From the NCBI GenBank assembly GCA_037969565.1, contig JBBKXQ010000157.1, forward strand, positions 1 through 12,147: a stretch of 12,147 nt of DNA, given 5' to 3'. The notes beneath the pieces were generated by a model. The model saw only the letters and a list, made by a program, of their open reading frames with translations, did not search any database and was not told the origin of the DNA. Shown here in pieces: positions 5,566 through 11,120 of this stretch. Within the stretch, counting starts at the first letter, position 1. Every line of letters starts with the position of its first letter. Source of the stretch: SZUA-35 sp037969565. Its GTDB lineage: Bacteria > Actinomycetota > Acidimicrobiia > Acidimicrobiales > SZUA-35. The position numbers and the translations under genes are program-made.

Positions 5566-8041
5566 TGACGGCACCTTCGAAGACGGAATCGTGGGCGGTG
5601 AGTTGCCCGGCGACGAACTCGATCCTTTGCTCGAGCAGCGCTTCAAGGCCTTGGCTGACGTGACCGTGCCCGACACCTGGGCCCGAATCTCGACCAACGC
5701 CGTCCCCCGCTCGACCGATGTCGCACGTACGACGCGCCGTCCGGTGATTGCGGTGGTGGCCGCTGCGATCGCGATGATCGTCGGCGGTATCGCGCTGTCC
5801 AATTTCGGCGACGACGCTGAGCAGGTGACCGCAGCCACTGGCACGACCGAACCGTCGACCGATGTGACTGCACGCGCCGACGGTGATGGGTTCGATCCGG
5901 AGGCGAGACTTTGCTCGACGACATTGGCCGAGTCACTCGGCCGAGGCGTCCCGACAGTCGACTACGAGCCGTCAGATTCTCCGTCACAACTGACCGAACT
6001 CAGCCCGATCATCCTTCGAGGTCAGTTGATCAGCGCCAGGTCCGAAGCAGGCGGCACCGTGCTCGATGTCAAGGTTCGCGACGCCATCGGCGACGAGCGG
6101 CTGGATGGAATAGGGAACAGCGTGTCGCTCTGGACGCTCGCCGGCCAACCACCCTCGGGTCTCTTGGCCGGCGACTTTGTTGCGTTCCTCACCGGTGAGC
6201 AGATGGGCAGCGAGGACGGAACGACTTCGAACCCCTGGGTCGTCCAGATCGAAGGTCTGTGGGTGGCGTGTGATGCGGCGGGTCCCGCCGCCTCGGTCAT
6301 TGCGGGGCCGACCGAAACGGGCTGGCGTTCTGTCGCCGAGGGGGCGACGCTCGACGAGCTGTGGCAGCTCGTGCAGTTCCCGGAACGATTCATCTCCAGG
6401 CCCCTCGGCCCGCCGACCGTGATCGAGAACGGTGCCGCAGTCTTCGACCTTCGCCTGATCGACGGGGCTCGGTTCCGGCTCAGCCTCCCCGAGCGGTGGG
6501 CCGAGGAGATGACGTTCACCCAATGGCCGGCGCCCTCGTCAACTGTCATCGAGGGGCCATCGGCCACGATCGAGCTCTCCTTCGGATTCTGTCCCGATCC
6601 CGGAGGAATGAGGGAGAACCGACTCGGCTCGACCGTCGCCATCTCCGGCACCACTGCGACGGTGTGTCGGCCCGATGAACTTCTGTCGATGGCCGTTGCG
6701 GCCGTCCAACCCCTCACGGAATCCGACGCAGAGGTGTTCGATCTGCGGCCGATCCATCTCGGTACTCAGTACGCGGGTGTTTTGAGCCTGGCCTGGCCCG
6801 ATCTCGCGAATTGTTCGAACTGTGCCCGCTGGGGACCGATGGTCTTCGAGGCCGAGAACGTCGCGGTGAATCGCACCGGTCAAACGGCGGTGACTGCGGT
6901 CGACCTCGACACGCTCGCCGAAGTCTGGAGTGCCGACACGGGAGGATTCGGCACCGCCCTTCACGGCGGCTCGGACGGCGTCTACCTCGAGGTGACCGGC
7001 GGGGCCTTCCTGAGGCTCGACCCCACCACCGGACGAGAACAGTGGCGCCTCGAGCGCGATCCGGACGAGCGGGATCTCGGACTTTCAGGCCACGAAGCGA
7101 ACCAGTGGTTCGTTCGCTCGTCGTTCGCGATCGAAGGTGATCCTCGGCCCCCGATCCTCAGACGGATCGACATCGATACCGGTGAGATTCTCTGGACGAC
7201 GGCAGGCCGTGAGGGAACCGAGTGGCAATGGAGCCAGCCGGCGGTGTTCAGCGATCGCGTGATTCTCATGGACGTCCCAGACGGTGATGGGATCGTGGAT
7301 GCCACGTTGCGGGCCTACCACGTGCAGACCGGCAGAGAGATCTGGACCACCGACTTGGACAGTCCGAATGCGGCCTTCGACCCGCATGTGCCCTTCGACA
7401 CGGATGGCCTTTCGGTTCTCGAGTTCGAGGACGGAGCCGTCCTCATCGTTCGGACCGTGGGTGGCGACATTCTCCGCGTCGACCCCACCAATGGGCGAAT
7501 TCTCTGGCGACGGGAGGGAGTTTTCGATCGCGTCAGCGGGACCGACCTCGCGGCCGACGGTTCACTTGCTGTGGCGGTCGACAGCAACCGCGGCCCGCTC
7601 CTCATCGACCCGAACACCGGCGAGAACAAGGCTGCGCCGATCAGACCTGGAGCCTGCCCGGCGACGATTCCCCCAGAGCCAGGATTCGAACCGCCGCTGC
7701 CCTGGAATCCCAACCCCAGCGATCCCGAAACCGTCTGGTTCGGCTCGGCCGACCTCTGGACCGTGCTCGACCGAGCTGGGCACACGCTGCGAAAGAGCGT
7801 GTGGTGGAGTGCGAACTTCCCCGGCGGTGGCGAAGAGGAGATGCCCGAAGTCGAGGTCATCTATGAGCGACTGGATGCAGACGACGACCCCGTCGTCTCT
7901 GCAGCACCAGGAACGAACGCCTACACGGCCGAGGACGGCTGGTTCATGATCAACGGCATCGAGCCTGATGAATCGGGTTGTTGGCGAGCGACCGCCACCT
8001 ACAAGGGAGCCGAACTCAGCTACGTCTTCGAGAACAGGTGA
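5558..8041 (+). CDS. Membrane anti-sigma-like sensor with PQQ-type beta-propeller
   Basis: An 827-residue single-pass membrane protein. Residues 1-61 are a hydrophilic, cysteine-free cytoplasmic part (core DELDPLLEQRFKALADVTVP, 19-38). One membrane helix follows (about 62-82, AVVAAAIAMIVGGIAL), with Arg59-Arg61 on the inner side. The rest should be extracytoplasmic. A module at about 110-240 has alternating strands (SPIILRGQLISA, VVQIEGLWVAC). Repeats of the form xDxxTGxxxW occur near 450-457, 488-496, 538-546, 588-596 and 642-650, with a degraded one at 684-690; they mark a PQQ-like beta-propeller. A separate C-terminal module (about 724-827) ends with GCWRATATYKG (807-817). All eight cysteines lie outside the membrane, allowing disulfides. 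Its coupling to an ECF sigma gene implies an anti-sigma or sensor role, but no zinc-binding (ZAS) motif is present, so this is inference. Confidence 0.75.
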   Translation: MVDDGTFEDGIVGGELPGDELDPLLEQRFKALADVTVPDTWARISTNAVPRSTDVARTTRRPVIAVVAAAIAMIVGGIALSNFGDDAEQVTAATGTTEPSTDVTARADGDGFDPEARLCSTTLAESLGRGVPTVDYEPSDSPSQLTELSPIILRGQLISARSEAGGTVLDVKVRDAIGDERLDGIGNSVSLWTLAGQPPSGLLAGDFVAFLTGEQMGSEDGTTSNPWVVQIEGLWVACDAAGPAASVIAGPTETGWRSVAEGATLDELWQLVQFPERFISRPLGPPTVIENGAAVFDLRLIDGARFRLSLPERWAEEMTFTQWPAPSSTVIEGPSATIELSFGFCPDPGGMRENRLGSTVAISGTTATVCRPDELLSMAVAAVQPLTESDAEVFDLRPIHLGTQYAGVLSLAWPDLANCSNCARWGPMVFEAENVAVNRTGQTAVTAVDLDTLAEVWSADTGGFGTALHGGSDGVYLEVTGGAFLRLDPTTGREQWRLERDPDERDLGLSGHEANQWFVRSSFAIEGDPRPPILRRIDIDTGEILWTTAGREGTEWQWSQPAVFSDRVILMDVPDGDGIVDATLRAYHVQTGREIWTTDLDSPNAAFDPHVPFDTDGLSVLEFEDGAVLIVRTVGGDILRVDPTNGRILWRREGVFDRVSGTDLAADGSLAVAVDSNRGPLLIDPNTGENKAAPIRPGACPATIPPEPGFEPPLPWNPNPSDPETVWFGSADLWTVLDRAGHTLRKSVWWSANFPGGGEEEMPEVEVIYERLDADDDPVVSAAPGTNAYTAEDGWFMINGIEPDESGCWRATATYKGAELSYVFENR

Positions 8042-8053
8042 CGAGTTGCGGGA

Positions 8054-8527
8054 TCAACGAGCTGACGGTTTCCGCCATGGCTGGGGCACGAATCGTGGGG
8101 TGACCGCTGCGTAGTCGGCGTAGCCGTCGTAGCGCTCGGCCAGCCGCGCTTCCTCCCATCCGGCCTTGCTGTTGAAGAAGATGACGGTCACCGCGGCGAC
8201 GGCGAGGCTGATCAAGCTGCCGGACCGAATGGTGAGACCGGCGACGATGGTCAGGACTCCGGTGTAGATCGGATGGCGAACGTGCCGGTAGAACCCGCTG
8301 GTGGTGAGTCGGGCGTTTTTCGTGGGAACCGGAGTCGGGGTCAGCGCAGGGCCGAGGCGAAATGCGGCGATCGCGACGACGGCCAGCCCGGTCAGAACGA
8401 GAACGTAACCGACGGTCGTGAGCCAGCCGGGTGTGGGCCAGTCGTCGCGGCCGGGGAGGAGGATGAGTGCGCCGAGGAGAATGGCTTGGGCGGCTACGAA
8501 CAACCATCCGGTGATGTTGCGACTCAT
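8054..8527 (-). CDS. Isoprenylcysteine carboxyl methyltransferase-like membrane protein
   Basis: A 157-residue protein of the ICMT/PEMT family of integral-membrane, S-adenosylmethionine-dependent methyltransferases. Four hydrophobic segments are seen (about 7-24, 35-57, 88-101, 103-118). The conserved cofactor region is TSGFYRHVRHPIYTG (76-90), with a later EEARLAERYDGYADYAAVTPRFVP (125-148, containing the usual Glu-Glu and Tyr). Bacterial members have few known substrates. Bacteria do not normally prenylate proteins, so methylation of a lipid or small molecule is more likely. It is the fourth gene of the nitrile hydratase operon: its ATG overlaps the accessory gene's stop (ATGA, 8524-8527). 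It converges on the propeller gene with a 12-base gap. Confidence 0.85.
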   Translation of the reverse strand: MSRNITGWLFVAAQAILLGALILLPGRDDWPTPGWLTTVGYVLVLTGLAVVAIAAFRLGPALTPTPVPTKNARLTTSGFYRHVRHPIYTGVLTIVAGLTIRSGSLISLAVAAVTVIFFNSKAGWEEARLAERYDGYADYAAVTPRFVPQPWRKPSAR

Positions 8528-8880
8528 CGGTCGAAATCGTCAGGGTGCAATTCGATCGGTTGTCCGTGGGGTGTGCGGTGGGCGGCCTGACGCCAAGCGT
8601 CTCGCATGCGTTCTTGGTCGTCGGTCGAGGCCGCGCCGCTCTCGGCCACGAGTCGTTCCAGCGCCCCGAGCCAGTGCTCGTAATAGGTGGTGCCGTCATC
8701 GGGGTCGCCCGCAGCCTGAGCTCGGGTGATCTCTTCGGCGAGGGTGGCGGCCCACTGCGGCCAGGTGAACAGGCCTTGCTCATGTAGACGCAGGGTCATG
8801 GCGAACGCGTGAGCCTCCCACGGTTCGCCGAACACCGGCTCTCCCGCCAACCCGGGCTGACCCGGAAGTAGGGCCGTCAC
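8524..8880 (-). CDS. Nitrile hydratase accessory/activator protein
   Basis: A 118-residue protein homologous to the N-terminal half of the nitrile hydratase beta subunit. The segment FGEPWEAHAFAMTLRLHEQG (17-36) parallels HHQWEARVLAMTV in beta, and TYYEHWLGALERLVAESG (65-82) parallels SYYEIWEAGLERLLVDRG. In cobalt-type enzymes such small beta-like proteins (the P14K/NhlE type) escort the alpha subunit, deliver cobalt and exchange with beta to make the mature enzyme. The alpha-beta-activator order here matches that arrangement. The start is a GTG whose bases overlap the beta stop (GTGA, 8877-8880), and its own stop overlaps the methyltransferase start. Confidence 0.88.
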   Translation of the reverse strand: MTALLPGQPGLAGEPVFGEPWEAHAFAMTLRLHEQGLFTWPQWAATLAEEITRAQAAGDPDDGTTYYEHWLGALERLVAESGAASTDDQERMRDAWRQAAHRTPHGQPIELHPDDFDR

Positions 8881-9578
8881 GTGTCACGCTCGTCGACCGG
8901 CTCGAGGTACGACTCCCACGCGTCGATCAACACCGATTGTCTGGGTGCTGCATCCGGCCTGGGTGCTGCATCGTCCCAGAGCTCGGCGGCGTCGAAAACC
9001 ACGCCATAGAGCCAAGCGGGCTGCTCGCCGAGATCGTGAGCGTGGGAGTCGGCGAAGACGTGGGGGCCGTGGAGACGTTCGATCCTGCCGATCTTCCCCG
9101 CGGCATAGGAGGGGAGGCGGGTGTGATGGTCGACGCGATCGGCTCGGGTCCGCACGAGGTCGCCGACCGCGAAACGGGGAAGGGCTGAAACCTGGCGTTC
9201 GGTTGACGACCCTGATCTCATCCCGGCCGCAACCCGTTCGGCTTTCAGCACTCGGATGCCCTCGAGCGGCTTCACGAGCGCATGTCCAGCGGCGAGCTCG
9301 TCTGCGGTGACGAGTCCCCGGTCGACGAGGAGCCGCTCCAATCCGGCCTCCCAGATCTCGTAGTAGGAGAGATCGGCGTAGTCGGGCAGCGTCTCGCGGT
9401 AACGCCGACTCATGTCGAGGGTCCATTTGCCGGAGGCGCCGGCGGCCACCGTCATTGCAAGGACGCGGGCCTCCCACTGGTGATGGAACACGACCCGTTC
9501 GTCGTCGTGCTCGATCGCTCCGTGACCGGTCGTGCCCCCGAGGTCGGCGTTGGTGACGTAACGCTCGTTCCCACTCAC
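8877..9578 (-). CDS. nthB: Nitrile hydratase beta subunit
   Basis: A 233-residue beta subunit of nitrile hydratase, which with alpha hydrates nitriles to amides in the cytoplasm. The N-terminal part has GGTTGHG (14-20) and the motif HHQWEARVLAM (32-42), with Arg38 the likely counterpart of the arginine that contacts the oxidised metal-ligand cysteines. Next is DLSYYEIWEAGLERLL (69-84). The C-terminal SH3-like barrel shows FAVGDLVRTR (136-145) and HTRLPSYAAGKIGRI (152-166, second conserved Arg154). It continues with GPHVFADSHAHDLGE (171-185) and ends in WESYLEP. The start is GTG and overlaps the alpha stop by four bases (GTGA, 9575-9578). A six-residue duplication (AAPRPD-AAPRQ, about 204-214) sits in the loop before the last strand. 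Confidence 0.93.
   Translation of the reverse strand: MSGNERYVTNADLGGTTGHGAIEHDDERVVFHHQWEARVLAMTVAAGASGKWTLDMSRRYRETLPDYADLSYYEIWEAGLERLLVDRGLVTADELAAGHALVKPLEGIRVLKAERVAAGMRSGSSTERQVSALPRFAVGDLVRTRADRVDHHTRLPSYAAGKIGRIERLHGPHVFADSHAHDLGEQPAWLYGVVFDAAELWDDAAPRPDAAPRQSVLIDAWESYLEPVDERDT
8941..8971. repeat. In-frame 13-bp direct repeat, 18-bp period, in nthB
   Basis: CTGGGTGCTGCAT occurs at 8941-8953 and 8959-8971. The 18-base period adds six residues without breaking the frame, in a surface-loop position just before the final beta strand. It looks like a recent small tandem duplication. Confidence 0.7.
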
Positions 9579-10234
9579 GTCGACGACAATTCGTGGTCGC
9601 CCAGCGACATGGGGTCGAGGGGTACACCCACGCCGATCATCGAATCACGGGTCACGAGTTCCGCCAGTTGCTCCTCGGTCCAGTCGTCGGTTCCCGCCGG
9701 TCGCTGGGGGATCACGAGATACCGGATCTCGGCCGTCGAATCCCAGACCCGAACCTCGACCTCGTCGGGCAAGGTCATCCCGAACTCGGCCAGCACTCCA
9801 CGCGGATCGCGAACCACTCGTGATCGATAGGGGGCGCTCTTGTACCAGGTCGGCGGCAGGCCGAGCACCGGCCAGGGGTAACAGCTGCAGAGTGTGCAGG
9901 CGACGATGTTGTGGGTGTGGTCGGTCTGCTCGACGGCAATCATGTGTTCGCCCTGGCGGCCGCCGTAGTCGAGCGATGCAATGGCGGCGGTGCCATCGCG
10001 GCGGAGCCAGTCGCGGAATTCGGGATCAACCCATGCTCGGGCCACGACCCGGGCCCCGTTGCGAGGGCCGACACGGGTTTGGTAGGTGTCGATCAGTTCG
10101 TCGAGCGCAGCAGGATCGATGTAGCCCTTCTCGGTGAGCAGCGTCTCCAGCGCTCTGACGCGTACGTCCATCGGACCGAGCTCGCTGTGGTCATCGGCGT
10201 GCTCGTGTTCGTGGTGATGATCGTGCCCGTCCAT
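9575..10234 (-). CDS. nthA: Nitrile hydratase alpha subunit, cobalt type
   Basis: A 219-residue catalytic subunit of nitrile hydratase. The metal-binding claw is ACTLCSCYPW (112-121), with Cys113, Cys116, Ser117 and Cys118 as expected ligands. Thr after the first cysteine and Tyr after the last are the cobalt-type signature; iron enzymes have Ser and Thr there. The residue before the first cysteine is Ala rather than the usual Val. Flanking family segments are ARVVARAWVDPEFRDWL (61-77), PVLGLPPTWYKSAPYRSRVV (122-141), DPRGVL (143-148) and EVRVWDSTAEIRYLVIPQRP (160-179). The first 16 residues contain seven histidines and six acidic residues, a likely metal-binding tail. It is first of four overlapping genes. 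No good Shine-Dalgarno is seen, but a -10-like box lies 8 bases before the ATG. Confidence 0.95.
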   Translation of the reverse strand: MDGHDHHHEHEHADDHSELGPMDVRVRALETLLTEKGYIDPAALDELIDTYQTRVGPRNGARVVARAWVDPEFRDWLRRDGTAAIASLDYGGRQGEHMIAVEQTDHTHNIVACTLCSCYPWPVLGLPPTWYKSAPYRSRVVRDPRGVLAEFGMTLPDEVEVRVWDSTAEIRYLVIPQRPAGTDDWTEEQLAELVTRDSMIGVGVPLDPMSLGDHELSST

Positions 10235-10242
10235 GCCGGCTG

Positions 10243-10248
10243 ATCGTA
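10243..10248 (-). promoter_or_regulatory. Possible -10 box for a leaderless nitrile hydratase mRNA
   Basis: TACGAT on the minus strand (TANNNT) lies 8 bases before the ATG at 10234, placing transcription start at the start codon. A weak TTCGGA hexamer is 16 bases further upstream. The box falls in the 37-base gap after the deiodinase-like gene, so the operon could have its own promoter or be read from that gene. Confidence 0.4.
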
Positions 10249-10271
10249 GAACACTCTGGCGAGCTCCGAAC

Positions 10272-10988
10272 TCACTCGACCGTCACGAGGACGTCGCCTA
10301 GTGGCTTGCGCTCGATGTCCGGAACCCGCACCCCCTCCAAGGGGTAACCGATCGGGAAAAGCACGAATGGCCGTTCGTTCTCCGGTCGGCCGAGCACGTT
10401 TCGCAGGAATGACATCGGCGACGGCGTGTGGGTGAGCGTGGCGAGCCCCATCTGATGGAGCGCCGTGATGAACATGCCGGCTGCGATACCGCAGCTCTCT
10501 TTCACGTAATAGTTCTTGCGTCGCTCTCCGTCAGCTCGTCGTTCGTAGCGCTGCTCGAAGAGCACGACCAGCCAGGGTGCGATCTCTAGGAACTCCTTGT
10601 GGTGATCGGTTCCCAAGGGCGCCAAGGCCTCTTGCCACTCGTCGTTCATCCGATTCTCGAGGTAGTTGACGCGCTCCTCCTGTTCTGCGGCCTCCCTGAT
10701 GACGGCTTTCACTTCAGCGCTCTGCGTCGCCACGAAGCGCCAGGGCTGTTTGTGGGCGCCGGATGGGGCCGTCGAGGCAGCTTCGACGGCCAGCTCGATC
10801 AGTTCTCGTGGCACCGGCTCGGGGCTGAACATTCGTGGGCTCCGGCGCTTCTCCATCTGGTCTCGAAAGTTGGTTGCTCGCTCCAGCATCTCCGCCGGCT
10901 CGTACCGGTCGAACGACATCGGCACGAACGGATGGGCGGCGGCAAGCTCGGGCGATGGATACGGATGTTTGTACAACTCGTCGGCCAT
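10272..10988 (-). CDS. Nitroreductase-family flavoprotein, iodotyrosine deiodinase-like
   Basis: A 238-residue FMN-dependent oxidoreductase. The FMN-binding start of the fold is EKRRSPRMFSPEPVP (46-60), followed by ASTAPSGAHKQPWRFV (71-86). The lid region EEQERVNY-type segment (102-109) and LAPLGTDHHKEFLEIAP (122-138) closely resemble bacterial and animal iodotyrosine deiodinases. Glu105, Tyr109 and Lys131 look like the substrate-pinning triad of that subfamily. Later segments YYVKESCGIAAGM (160-172), LATLTHTPSP (182-191) and GRPENERPFVLFPIGYP (200-216) fit too. It probably reduces halogenated or substituted phenols; the native substrate is unknown. The ATG at 10988 is preferred because family proteins are about this long; ATG at 11048 would add 20 residues. 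Neither has a strong Shine-Dalgarno. It lies 37 bases upstream of the nitrile hydratase operon on the same strand. Confidence 0.87.
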   Translation of the reverse strand: MADELYKHPYPSPELAAAHPFVPMSFDRYEPAEMLERATNFRDQMEKRRSPRMFSPEPVPRELIELAVEAASTAPSGAHKQPWRFVATQSAEVKAVIREAAEQEERVNYLENRMNDEWQEALAPLGTDHHKEFLEIAPWLVVLFEQRYERRADGERRKNYYVKESCGIAAGMFITALHQMGLATLTHTPSPMSFLRNVLGRPENERPFVLFPIGYPLEGVRVPDIERKPLGDVLVTVE

Positions 10989-11096
10989 TGCCCGAGTCTT
11001 GTCGTTCGCGGCCCCGATGGCATGCTTCGGTCGCGATATCGTCCGCATGACTCGGAGCGAGGGAACCACATTGAAAATCAGTCCGACGGTTCGCTC

Positions 11097-11120
11097 ATGA
11101 CCCCTTTCAATCCGACATGA
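11097..11120 (+). other. Seven-codon upstream ORF overlapping the next start
   Basis: ATG at 11097 opens a seven-codon frame (MTPFNPT) whose TGA overlaps the ATG of the oxidoreductase in an ATGA junction. Neither start has a Shine-Dalgarno. It could couple or attenuate translation of the downstream gene, or be chance. Confidence 0.2.

Noticed and set aside
8042..8060. Possible terminator between the propeller gene and the methyltransferase-like gene
   Set aside because: Only a four-pair GTTG/CAAC stem can be drawn, without a T-tract.
8016..8783. A 255-codon minus-strand open frame across the methyltransferase-like and accessory genes
   Set aside because: It is an off-frame shadow, rich in Arg, Pro and Ser, over two genes with clear family matches.
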